In this document: positions 52,567 through 60,716 of the stretch, in pieces
Numbering within the stretch: the stretch's first letter is position 1
Layout of the letters: every line of letters begins with the position of its first letter
Assembly (NCBI GenBank): GCA_036676235.1
Contig: JAKFDI010000012.1
Coordinates: 106,200-170,199, forward strand
Direction of reading: 5' to 3'
DNA length: 64,000 bases
Origin: JAKFDI01 sp036676235
Lineage (GTDB): Bacteria > Pseudomonadota > Gammaproteobacteria > Burkholderiales > Burkholderiaceae_C
Program-made: the position numbers and the translations under genes
The notes under the pieces: generated by a model
Database searches by the model: none
What the model saw: only the letters and a program-made list of their open reading frames with translations
Told to the model about the DNA's origin: nothing

Positions 52567-52974
52567 ATGCCCGTCGAAACACTCAACCCCGAAGGAATCT
52601 TCAAGCCCGACAGCTACGCGCAGGTCGCCGTCGCGCAAGGAACCCGAACGGTCTACCTGTCCGGCCAAGTCGCGCAGGACGCGCAAGGCGGGCTGGTCGG
52701 CCACGGCTCGCTCGCCGACCAGGCCGAACAGGTCTACCTCAACGTGGGCACCGCGCTGAGTGCCGTCGGCGCCAGCTTCCAGGACGTCGCCAAGCTGACC
52801 GTCTACGTGGTCGACTGGACGCCCGACAAGATGGGCGCCCTGATCGAGGGCGCCATGCGCGCCGCGCCGCGCATCGGCTTCGATCCGAGGCGGCCGATCA
52901 CCCTTGTCGGCGTGGCGGCGCTCGGCTCTCCCGACTACCTGATCGAGGTCGAGGCCATCGCCGTGCTGGCGTAG
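52567..52974 (+). CDS. Rid (YjgF/YER057c/UK114) family protein
   Basis: 135 residues, normal length, after a GAGGAGG. The family blocks TVYLSGQVAQDAQGGLVG and FQDVAKLTVYVVDW are clear. At the position of the RidA catalytic Arg (before the V-x-V-A-x-L block) the sequence has Ile (PITLVGVAAL). So it likely belongs to a Rid subgroup without 2-imine deaminase activity. Partner and substrate unknown. Confidence 0.9.
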   Translation: MPVETLNPEGIFKPDSYAQVAVAQGTRTVYLSGQVAQDAQGGLVGHGSLADQAEQVYLNVGTALSAVGASFQDVAKLTVYVVDWTPDKMGALIEGAMRAAPRIGFDPRRPITLVGVAALGSPDYLIEVEAIAVLA

Positions 52975-53095
52975 GGCCTGCGTGAAGTAACCGTCGCTCT
53001 CGCGATCAACGGCCTTCGTGCGGCGCTGATCCGGCCATTGCAGCCGTCACTGGCTGACACACTTTGCGCTCTCTTTCACAGGAGCGCGGTGAGGC

Positions 53096-55480
53096 ATGGG
53101 CGCGGCAGACAACCGGGGGCAGCGGGACGACGATCGCACGCGCATCGTCGGGCAGCCGCATGCCGCGACGGACGACGACGACCCTGATCGCACCGTCATC
53201 ACCGGCGCCGGCAAGGCGCGACCGGCGCCCGCCGTCGACCCCGAGGCCACCGTAGTCAAGCCGCGCCGGACCGCACGCCACGCATCGCCCGCGCCTGCAG
53301 CTCCACCGCAGCCCGCGCGCGCCCTGCCGCGCCCCGGCTCCTCGCTCGCGCTGCCTGCCGGCTTTCGCCTGCAGGAGTACCGCATCGACGGCGTGCTCGG
53401 CCAAGGCGGCTTCGGCATCACTTATCTCGCGACCGACGCCAACCTGAGCGCGCGCGTGGCGATCAAGGAATACCTGCCGGAGGAGATCGCCTTCCGCAAG
53501 GCCGGCAAGACGGTGTCGCCGCATTCCTCGCAGCACCACGGCCGCTACCGCGCGGGGCTGGAGAGCTTTCTGGTGGAGGCGCGCACGCTCGCCACCTTCC
53601 GCCACCCGAACATCGTGCGCGTGTCGCGCTTCTTCGAGGCGCACGACACCGCCTACATGGTGCTCGAGTACGAGCGCGGCAGCCCGCTGCGCCAGTGGTG
53701 GCCCAAGCACGCCACCATGCCCGAGAAGGAACTCGTGCGCCTGCTGGACCCGCTGCTCGACGGGCTGCAGGTGGTGCACGGCGCGGGCTTCCTGCACCGC
53801 GACATCAAGCCCGACAACATCCAGGTGCGGCGCGACACGGGCGCGCTGGTGCTGCTCGATTTCGGATCCGCCCGCGAAGCCATCAACAACGCCGAAGAGG
53901 CCGACGTGGCGGTGACGCCCGGCTACGCGCCGCTGGAGCAGTACCACGACGGCGACCAAGGCGCGTGGACCGACATCTACGCGCTGGGCGCCACGCTGTA
54001 CTGGATGGTGACGGCCAAGCGCCCGCCCGAGGCGGTGGAGCGCGTGGGCGCCGTCGACCCCATGCCCCGGGCGACAGAAGCCGGCAAGGGCCGCTACAGC
54101 CAGCAGTTCCTCTCGGCCATCGACTGGGCGCTGCGCCCCGATGCGAAGGACCGGCCGCGCGACATCGCCGAATGGCGGCGTGCACTCTTCGCCGCGCACG
54201 CCTCGAGCCTGGGCCTGCGCGACGCGCTGCTCGCCGGCGAAGCGCGCACTGCGCCACGCCGCGCCGGGGCGCGTGCGATGCAGGCGCTGCGCACGCTGGT
54301 GACACCCAGCGCCTGGCCGCTCGCGCTGAAGATGACGCTCGCGATGGTGCTCACGGCACTGCTGCCGATGGTCATCACCGCGCAGTACAACCTGCAAGGC
54401 AGCCTCGCCGCCATGACGGCGGGCGAGCTGTCCAACCTCGAGCAACTGGCACAGAGCACGGCCGGCCAGGTGACGCAGCTCGTCGGCGACAGCCGCAACC
54501 TCGCGCGCACGCTCGGCACCGACACAGTGTTCGTGAACTACCTGCAGCGCCCCGACGCCGCGGGCACCGAGGCGATGCGCGCCAAGCTCGTGGCGGTGAC
54601 GCAGTCCAACCCCGACATCCACCTGCTGATGCTGATGGACGCCGCCGGCACCGCCGTCGTCTCGAGCGATCCGCAGGTGATGGGCAAGAACTTCCGCTTC
54701 CGCGAGTACTTCAAGGTGGCGATCCAGGGCGAGCCGCATGCCACCGGCATCGTGGTCGGCTCGGTGGCGGGCGCGGCCGGCATGTTCTTCTCGTACCCGG
54801 TGTTCGACGACGCGCGCCGCCCGCTGGGCGCCATGGTGCTGCGCATCCGCGCCTCGTCCATCACGGCCATCCTCGACCAGGTGAAGAGCGACCCGCTGCT
54901 CACGCCCTTTCTCGTCGATGCCGACGGCGTGCTCATCCACCACCCCGACACACGCGCGCTCTACAGCAGCCTCGCGCCGCTGCCCGAGAAGACGCGCGCG
55001 GAGATCCGCGCCGATCAGCGCTTTCGGCGCGACCACATCGCCGATCTCGGCATGCCGGACCTCGCGGCCACGCTGCTCGGCGCCGGGCAGCATGGCCACG
55101 TGGCCTACCACTCCACCTTGTCGCAGCGCGAGGAGATCGCCGGCTACGCGCCGGTGCGCGCCACCGGCTGGGTGGTGGGCGTGACCGAATCGAAGGCCGA
55201 CTTCGAGACACCGCTGAACGACCAGTTCCGGCGCGTGCTGGCGAGCGTGGCGCTGGTGGGCCTGCTGTTCCTCGGCCTCGCGCTGCGCTTCGCGCGCAGC
55301 ATCGTGCAGCCCATCCGCGCGCTCACCAACGCGGCTGATGCGCTCAAGCGCGGCGACTACGACGCCGCCGCCGTCAAGGTGCGCAGCCGCGACGAGATCG
55401 GCGTGCTGGCACGCACCTTCAACGTGCTGATCGACGTGCTGCGCCAGCGCGAGCGCGAGCGCGAGCGCAAGACCTCATGA
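53096..55480 (+). CDS. Ser/Thr protein kinase fused to dCache and HAMP
   Basis: 794 residues. Residues 1-92 are a disordered Asp/Arg/Pro-rich tail with three D/E-x-T-x-[IV] motifs (Thr15, Thr33, Thr52). The kinase domain (about 93-370) is complete: VLGQGGFGITY (P-loop), VAIKEYLP (Lys), FLHRDIKPDNIQ (catalytic loop), LLDFGSAR (DFG) and TPGYAPLEQY. A helix (about 405-428), a dCache-like periplasmic domain (430-710), a second helix (713-732) and a HAMP (733-785) follow. The sensor is C-terminal to the kinase, unlike most transmembrane kinases. Its stop overlaps the next gene by 4 nt. Confidence 0.93.
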   Translation: MGAADNRGQRDDDRTRIVGQPHAATDDDDPDRTVITGAGKARPAPAVDPEATVVKPRRTARHASPAPAAPPQPARALPRPGSSLALPAGFRLQEYRIDGVLGQGGFGITYLATDANLSARVAIKEYLPEEIAFRKAGKTVSPHSSQHHGRYRAGLESFLVEARTLATFRHPNIVRVSRFFEAHDTAYMVLEYERGSPLRQWWPKHATMPEKELVRLLDPLLDGLQVVHGAGFLHRDIKPDNIQVRRDTGALVLLDFGSAREAINNAEEADVAVTPGYAPLEQYHDGDQGAWTDIYALGATLYWMVTAKRPPEAVERVGAVDPMPRATEAGKGRYSQQFLSAIDWALRPDAKDRPRDIAEWRRALFAAHASSLGLRDALLAGEARTAPRRAGARAMQALRTLVTPSAWPLALKMTLAMVLTALLPMVITAQYNLQGSLAAMTAGELSNLEQLAQSTAGQVTQLVGDSRNLARTLGTDTVFVNYLQRPDAAGTEAMRAKLVAVTQSNPDIHLLMLMDAAGTAVVSSDPQVMGKNFRFREYFKVAIQGEPHATGIVVGSVAGAAGMFFSYPVFDDARRPLGAMVLRIRASSITAILDQVKSDPLLTPFLVDADGVLIHHPDTRALYSSLAPLPEKTRAEIRADQRFRRDHIADLGMPDLAATLLGAGQHGHVAYHSTLSQREEIAGYAPVRATGWVVGVTESKADFETPLNDQFRRVLASVALVGLLFLGLALRFARSIVQPIRALTNAADALKRGDYDAAAVKVRSRDEIGVLARTFNVLIDVLRQRERERERKTS

Positions 55481-56547
55481 GGCTGGTTCACGACGGCGCG
55501 CACGACGACGCGCATCGCCCGTGGCATGCGCACGATGAAGCCGTGGCCCGCCTCGTCGACCGCTTTCGCGGCCTGGTGCGCCACCGCAGCTTCGACTACG
55601 TGCAGCCGCTGCGCCTGCAGCCGGGCGTGCCCGCGCGGCTGCGCCGCGTCTACGCCACGCCGGTGGCTTATGCCGACTGGGGTCCGGTGGACGCGCCGCT
55701 CGTGGTGTGCGCCGGCGGCGTGGCGAACACGGCGATGCGCTTCGCCTTTCTCGCCGCGGAGCTGAGCCGCGACCACCGCGTGATCTGCATGGACTGGCTC
55801 GGCCGCGGCCGCTCCGGCTGGCTGGCCGATGCAAGCGAATACGCGATGCCGACCTACGGGGAGCAGTTGCGGCAAATGCTGGCGCACCTCGGCACCAATG
55901 CGCGCAGGCCGGCCACGCTGCTCGGCTCGTCGCTCGGCGGTTCGGTGGCGATCGAGTTCGCGGCGCGCTTCCCGAAGAGCGTCGCGCGGCTGGTGCTCAA
56001 CGACGTGGGGCCGAGCATTCCGCGCGCGCGCCGGCAGCGGCGGGCCGAGACGCTGGCGCGTTTTCATGTGTTCCGCACGCCCGAGGAACTGTCGCGGCGT
56101 GTCGGCGCGGCGCACAAGAACGACGGGCCGGTGAGCGAGGAGATCCGCCAGTTCATCGCCTGGCACCAGACCCGCTGGTCGAGCGAGAACGCCGCGCGCG
56201 TGTACCGCCACGACCCGCGCGCGCTGCTCGCCTACCGTGAGGCGGCGCACGAGAGCGTCGACCAGTGGCAGGCCTGGCAGCGCGTGCGCTGCCCGGTGCT
56301 GTTGCTGCACGGGATGCAGTCCGACGCGCTGTCGGCGCGCACCATCGCCCGCATGCACCGCACCCACCCGATCACCGTGGCGCACGTTCCCGACACCGGG
56401 CACACGCCGGTGCTGTCGGACCGCAACCAGACGCGCTGCATCCGCGAGTGGCTGCGCGGCGACGGCCAGGCCTCGCCGGCTTTCTCGATCCCGCATGCCG
56501 TGCCGCGCGAGGCGTGGCCCTCGCTGCAGCACGCCGGGACGGGCTGA
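55477..56547 (+). CDS. Alpha/beta hydrolase coupled to sensor kinase gene
   Basis: 356 residues. Nucleophile elbow GSSLGGSVAIEFAARFPKSV with Ser in LLGSSLGGS, MDWLGRGRSGW upstream, a late Asp in HGMQSDALSA and the His in VPDTGHTPVL. A 70-residue N-terminal extension precedes the fold. It overlaps the kinase gene (ATGA at 55477), so both are made from one message. No signal peptide. Its substrate is unknown; coupling to a sensor kinase is unusual. Confidence 0.9.
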   Translation: MRLVHDGAHDDAHRPWHAHDEAVARLVDRFRGLVRHRSFDYVQPLRLQPGVPARLRRVYATPVAYADWGPVDAPLVVCAGGVANTAMRFAFLAAELSRDHRVICMDWLGRGRSGWLADASEYAMPTYGEQLRQMLAHLGTNARRPATLLGSSLGGSVAIEFAARFPKSVARLVLNDVGPSIPRARRQRRAETLARFHVFRTPEELSRRVGAAHKNDGPVSEEIRQFIAWHQTRWSSENAARVYRHDPRALLAYREAAHESVDQWQAWQRVRCPVLLLHGMQSDALSARTIARMHRTHPITVAHVPDTGHTPVLSDRNQTRCIREWLRGDGQASPAFSIPHAVPREAWPSLQHAGTG

Positions 56548-56600
56548 CCGGTCGCCGGCTGTTACCGCCTCGAAACCCCGACGAGGAACCGGCGCTCAGA

Positions 56601-57431
56601 ATGAACTCGGTGTGCAGCACGCGCCAGCGCCCCACCCCTCGCGAAGCACGTCGCCGTTCGCCTCCTCCGCACGAGGCGCCGCAAACGGCATCCGCGCCCG
56701 ACGCGCCGCTCACCGAAATGGAGCGCAGCACGCTGCTGCAGGCGCATCAGCCGCTGGTCAGGCGCATCGCGCGGCGCATCGCCGGGCAGTTGCCGGCGAA
56801 CATCGAACTCGACGACCTGATGCAGGCGGGCCTCATCGGCCTGAACGAGGCGATCAGCCGCTTCGACCAGGGCCACGGCGTGCCCTTCGACAGCTATGCG
56901 GCGCGGCGCATCCAGGGCGCGATGTTCGACTCGCTGCGTTCGAGCGACGAACTCGGCCGCGCCTTGCGCACCCGCCTGCGCCAGGCAAGGCTGGCGGTGC
57001 AGCGGCTCGAACACCGCCTCGGCCGCGCGCCGCGCGCCAAGGAGGTCGCCAACGAACTCGGCTGGACGCTGAAAGCCTTCCACGACTGCATGGCCGACGC
57101 CGGCCTCGGCCGCGCACGCACGGGCGACGAAGCGCTGGAGCATGCAGAAGACGAAGCCGCACTGCTCGCGGCCGAGACCACCGGGCTGGACACCAGCATC
57201 GACGAACACGCCGACCCCTCGCGCCAGTTGCAGCAGCGCCAGCGCCACGCCGCGCTCAATGCCGCGTTCGACCTGCTCGAAGCACGCGAGCAGATCGTGA
57301 TGCAGATGCTCTACGAGTTCGATTCTTCGCAGCAGGACGTGGGCGAGGCGATCGGCGTCTCGGCCTCGCGCGTGTCGCAGATCCACGAGGAGATTGTTGC
57401 CAAGCTGCGAAGGCGGCTGCGGGATTGGTGA
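56601..57431 (+). CDS. FliA-like sigma factor, divergent second copy
   Basis: 276 residues from ATG 56601 (frame open further upstream). Sigma region 2: QPLVRRIARRIAGQLPANIELDDLMQAGLIGLNEAISRFD and VPFDSYAARRIQGAMFDSLR; region 4: EAREQIVMQMLYEF and ASRVSQIHEEIVAKLRRRL. It aligns throughout with the window's fliA (59983-60696), roughly 40-50% identical in region 2 by eye, but has a 35-residue N-terminal extension and an insertion between regions 3 and 4. It probably recognises a different promoter set. Gene order suggests a link to the kinase. Confidence 0.9.
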   Translation: MNSVCSTRQRPTPREARRRSPPPHEAPQTASAPDAPLTEMERSTLLQAHQPLVRRIARRIAGQLPANIELDDLMQAGLIGLNEAISRFDQGHGVPFDSYAARRIQGAMFDSLRSSDELGRALRTRLRQARLAVQRLEHRLGRAPRAKEVANELGWTLKAFHDCMADAGLGRARTGDEALEHAEDEAALLAAETTGLDTSIDEHADPSRQLQQRQRHAALNAAFDLLEAREQIVMQMLYEFDSSQQDVGEAIGVSASRVSQIHEEIVAKLRRRLRDW

Positions 57432-57452
57432 CAGTCAGCGCGCCGGCGGGGA

Positions 57453-57690
57453 GACCCTCACCCCAACCCTCTCCCGCGGGCGGGAGAGGGAGCAAGGCGC
57501 AGCAAGCGCGCTAGGACGGAGGCTTGTGACATGTCGTACTGCAGCGAAGGCGCTTCCTCTCCCTCTCCCTCTCCCTCTCCCTCTCCCGCTAGCGGTGTGG
57601 CGAAGGCGGGAATCGACATCCGTGCCTGCGCACGGATGTCCCGCCGTAGCCGGCACGGCTTGCAAGCCGTGCTGTGGGAGGCTGGGGTGA
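57453..57690. repeat. REPIN-like element, expanded and interrupted
   Basis: Lead GACCCTCACCCC at 57453-57464, then CTCTCCCGCGGGCGGGAGAGGG, related to the 49501 element. A hexanucleotide run, CCTCTC x5 (57556-57585), two perfect hairpins (GACATCCGTGC stem 57615-57640; 20-bp palindrome 57653-57672) and a closing GGGGTGAGGGTC (57683-57694) follow. No coding sequence fits here. The 300-nt gap between sigma factor and methyltransferase genes is fully occupied by this element. Confidence 0.7.
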
Positions 57691-57731
57691 GGGTCCGCGC
57701 GCACGCCCGCCTCCCTCGGCCGACCAAACGA

Positions 57732-58517
57732 TCAACGCCGCCTGAACGGCGCCCGATACAGCCACACCAGCCGCCCGTCCGGGCAGCGGTGGCGAGCGGT
57801 GGCGCGCAGCATCGGTGCCTCGAACTCCAGGCTTGCGAGCCACGCGCCGGCGCGCAGCTCGCGCCCGGCCTTCTCGGCGGCTTGCGCCATGCTCTCGGGC
57901 CGCTGGAACAGGTAGACGACGTCGTAGCCCGACCAGTCGGCGGCCCAGATATCCCCCTGGCGCACGCTCGCAAAGCGGCAGCGCAGCGCGCACAGCGCGG
58001 CCAGCGGCCGGCTCCATTCGATGCCTTCGATGCGCGCGAGCGGGTAGGCCCGCCGCAGCTCGCGCAGGCCGGCGCCAAGGCCGCAGCCTGCGTCGAGCAC
58101 GCGCGCGTTCTCGCGCAGCGGCGCCCAGCGCGGCAGATCCTGCAGTGCACCGGCAGGCGTGGGAAAGAGCGGCGCATCGCCCCAGGTGCGCATCGGATAG
58201 AAGAATGCGAGCAGCGTCAGCGGCGCAAGCCAGGCCCAGGCGGGCAGTGCGCCGGCCGTGCCCGAGGCCAGCAGCATCAGCGGCACGCCGGCCACGATGA
58301 AGGCGCGCCGCCACGGTGTGCTGCCGGCGAGGCTGCCGCACGCGCCGCACAGCAGCGTGACGGCGGCGGCGAGCAACAGCGGCGCGTCGAGCGCACGCAG
58401 CGCACCGAAGACCGCTGCGCACGCCAGCCACACCAGCAGCGCCGGCAGCGGCCAGCGCCACAGGCGCGAGCCCGCGCGCGGCGCGCGCACGACGAAAGGC
58501 GCGGGCGCTGTCTGCAC
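57732..58517 (-). CDS. Membrane-anchored SAM-dependent methyltransferase
   Basis: 261 residues from a GTG at 58517. Two to three transmembrane segments in the first 100 residues are followed by a class I Rossmann domain: ENARVLDAGCGLGAGLREL (motif I) and RIEGIEWSRPLAALC. Substrate unknown. It begins 4 nt after the chemotaxis receptor stop, so it may be co-transcribed with it. No resemblance to CheR. Confidence 0.82.
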   Translation of the reverse strand: MQTAPAPFVVRAPRAGSRLWRWPLPALLVWLACAAVFGALRALDAPLLLAAAVTLLCGACGSLAGSTPWRRAFIVAGVPLMLLASGTAGALPAWAWLAPLTLLAFFYPMRTWGDAPLFPTPAGALQDLPRWAPLRENARVLDAGCGLGAGLRELRRAYPLARIEGIEWSRPLAALCALRCRFASVRQGDIWAADWSGYDVVYLFQRPESMAQAAEKAGRELRAGAWLASLEFEAPMLRATARHRCPDGRLVWLYRAPFRRR

Positions 58518-58521
58518 GGCG

Positions 58522-59874
58522 TCAGAATTTGAAGGCGAGACGCAAGCCGCCCCAATGGCGGCCGTTCACGCGGATCGGTGCCGCGGCTTCTTTCATCACG
58601 ACGAACTGCCCACCGCCCATGTCGCGGCGGTAGGTCTGCAGCAGGAAGGGCCGCTGGTTGCGCGCCGAGGCGAGCCCGGTGCGGTCGTTGAAGATGCGGC
58701 GGTAGCGGCTGTTGGCCGTGTCCCACGCCAGGTCGCCGCGCTGCGGCTGGCAGTACTTGCGGTTGTGCGTGGCGACGTAGCCGTTGCGGTCGGCGGCGAT
58801 GCAGAACACCACCTTGTCGCTCAGCGAGAGCATGCGTTCCTGCACCGCGGGGAACAGGCGGTCGGCAAGCGCCACGAAGCGCGTGGTGTGCTGCGGCGGA
58901 TTGGTGTTGACGATGGGCTGGTAGCGCTCGTCGAACAGATCGTCCATCGACGCGGCGCCGCTGCGCACGGCCTCTTCCAGCAGGGCCGCGACTTCGCCGG
59001 CGGCTTCGATGCAGGCGTTGATGTTGGGCGTGTCGTCGGTCTCGAGCCCACATTGGGCAACGAGTTCGATCAAGCGCTCCGACACCGAGAGGAAATGCTC
59101 GCTGCGCGTCATCGCGGATTCGAGCGCACGGCCGACCTGCTGCATCTCCGCGCCGATGGCCTGCATCTGCGCGTTCAGGATGTCGCTGATGGCGCGGCTT
59201 TCGCCCGCTGCCTGGGTCACGCTGTGCACGCCGGTTTCCACGTCGGCCAGCGCGCGATGGAAGGCGCCCTGCTCCGCGCCGTCTTCGCGCCGCTGGATCT
59301 CGCGCGAGAGGGTTTCGATGCGCCCGTCGAGCTCGGCCACCGTGCCCATGATGTCCTTGGAGGAATGGTCCACGCGCGAGGCCAGGTCCTTCACCGCATC
59401 GGCCACGACACCGAAGCCGCGGCCCGCCTCGCCGGCACGCCCGGCCTCGACCGAGGCATTGAAGGCCACGAGCCGCGTCTGCAGGGCGATCTGCGAGATC
59501 GTTCCCGCGGCCTGCAGCACCTGGCGCAGGCTGGCGACGATGCCGCCGACTTCCTCGCCCACCGCCTGCACCGCCTCGCGCGCCCGCGCCGTGGCTTCGA
59601 GCCCCTGCGCCGAAACGCCGCCGATGACGTGCTGCGATTCCGTGATGCCGCGCACCTGCTCCGCCAGCGTTTTCAAGGCCTCGGCCTGCCGCGCCGACAG
59701 CCGCGTCGTGTCTTCGATGATGCCCCGCACCTCGGCGGCTTCACGCCCCATCGACGACGCCTGCTCGCCGATCGTGCGGATCGCTGCGTTGACGTCAGGC
59801 TGCGCCGCCGACGATTGCTCAGCCGCCGGCTCTTGCTGGACGGAAGAACTCTTGCGCCATCTGTTCAACAACAT
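58522..59874 (-). CDS. Soluble methyl-accepting chemotaxis protein with C-terminal sensor
   Basis: 450 residues, no membrane segment. The signalling hairpin is N-terminal: QIALQTRLVAFNASVEAGRAGEAGRGFGVVADAVKDLA (residues about 115-155). Residues 270-450 form a sensor-like domain with IVNTNPPQHTTRF, YVATHNRKYCQPQ and FNDRTGLASARNQRPFLLQTYRRDMGGG, a conserved cache-like module of cytosolic receptors. ATG 59874 is the real start; the frame extends 13 codons upstream. It lies just after fliA. Confidence 0.9.
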   Translation of the reverse strand: MLLNRWRKSSSVQQEPAAEQSSAAQPDVNAAIRTIGEQASSMGREAAEVRGIIEDTTRLSARQAEALKTLAEQVRGITESQHVIGGVSAQGLEATARAREAVQAVGEEVGGIVASLRQVLQAAGTISQIALQTRLVAFNASVEAGRAGEAGRGFGVVADAVKDLASRVDHSSKDIMGTVAELDGRIETLSREIQRREDGAEQGAFHRALADVETGVHSVTQAAGESRAISDILNAQMQAIGAEMQQVGRALESAMTRSEHFLSVSERLIELVAQCGLETDDTPNINACIEAAGEVAALLEEAVRSGAASMDDLFDERYQPIVNTNPPQHTTRFVALADRLFPAVQERMLSLSDKVVFCIAADRNGYVATHNRKYCQPQRGDLAWDTANSRYRRIFNDRTGLASARNQRPFLLQTYRRDMGGGQFVVMKEAAAPIRVNGRHWGGLRLAFKF

Positions 59875-59902
59875 CGCATCACCTCTTCGATCCAATCCGG
59901 CC

Positions 59903-59980
59903 CGATCAAGCAACGCCGCGGATCCGGCTCCGCCGGTCCGCTGGTGTGCCCCCTGGGGGGCGCGCGAAGCGCGTAGGGGG
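59903..59980 (-). repeat. Dispersed 80-bp repeat, copy B (opposite orientation)
   Basis: Reverse complement matches 51503-51584 at about 85% by eye, including the GCGGACCGGC-type stem. It occupies the gap between fliA (stop 59983) and the chemotaxis receptor gene and may act as fliA terminator. Confidence 0.8.
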
Positions 59981-59982
59981 GG

Positions 59983-60696
59983 TCAATATTCCCTTAGCTT
60001 CACCCGCAAGCGCGCAATCGACTGGCTGTGCAACTGGCAGATGCGCGACTCGGTGACCTTGAGCACGGCCGCGATTTCCTTGAGATTCATGTCGTGCTCG
60101 TAGTACATGCTCATCACGTACTGCTCGCGTTCGGGCAGCGTCTTGATGGCTTCCACCAGCGCGGCGCGCATGCGGTGGTCCTGCAGTTGCGCGAGCGGGT
60201 TCACCGTCTCGTCGCCGACGTGGCGGTCGAGGAAATCGTTGTCGCCCTCGTCGCCCGACATGTCTTCCAGGTACACGAGCTGGGTGCCGCGCACCTTGCC
60301 CAGAAGCTCCTGATAGTCGGCGAGCGCCAGGCCCATTTCGGCGGCGATCTCGCTTTCCTGCGGCGCGCGGCCGAGGCGCTGCTCGAGCTTGTGCACCGCA
60401 GCCTCGATGCTGCGCTGGTGCTTGCGGATGCTGCGCGAGAGGTAGTCGTTGCCGCGCAGCTCGTCGAGCATCGCGCCGCGGATGCGCTGGGTGGCGAAGG
60501 TCTCGAACTGCACGCCCTGTGCGGCGTCGAAGCGGCTCAGTGCATCGGTCAGCCCGATCATGCCGACCTGGATCAGATCGTCGATCTCGACGTTGGCCGG
60601 CAGCTTGGCAATCATCTGGTGTGCAAGGCGCCGCACCAGCGGGCTGTACTGCTTGAGCATCGCGTTGACATCGAGGCGGCCCTTGGCGGTGTACAT
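59983..60696 (-). CDS. fliA: Flagellar sigma factor sigma-28
   Basis: 237 residues, canonical FliA length. Region 2: YSPLVRRLAHQMIAKLPANV, EIDDLIQVGMIGLTDALSRFD and RIRGAMLDELRG; region 4: LPEREQYVMSMYYEHDMNLKEI and VTESRICQLHSQSIARL. It directs transcription of late flagellar and chemotaxis genes and would be held by FlgM. It is part of the flhF - flhG-like - fliA row; 20 nt separate it from the flhG-like gene. Confidence 0.97.
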   Translation of the reverse strand: MYTAKGRLDVNAMLKQYSPLVRRLAHQMIAKLPANVEIDDLIQVGMIGLTDALSRFDAAQGVQFETFATQRIRGAMLDELRGNDYLSRSIRKHQRSIEAAVHKLEQRLGRAPQESEIAAEMGLALADYQELLGKVRGTQLVYLEDMSGDEGDNDFLDRHVGDETVNPLAQLQDHRMRAALVEAIKTLPEREQYVMSMYYEHDMNLKEIAAVLKVTESRICQLHSQSIARLRVKLREY

Positions 60697-60716
60697 GGTG
60701 AGAATCGCCTCGCGTA

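Noticed and set aside
57556..57585. CCTCTC run as part of a CRISPR or tandem satellite array
   Set aside because: Five six-base units with no spacers and no cas genes. It is a slippage-prone repeat inside a REPIN-like element.
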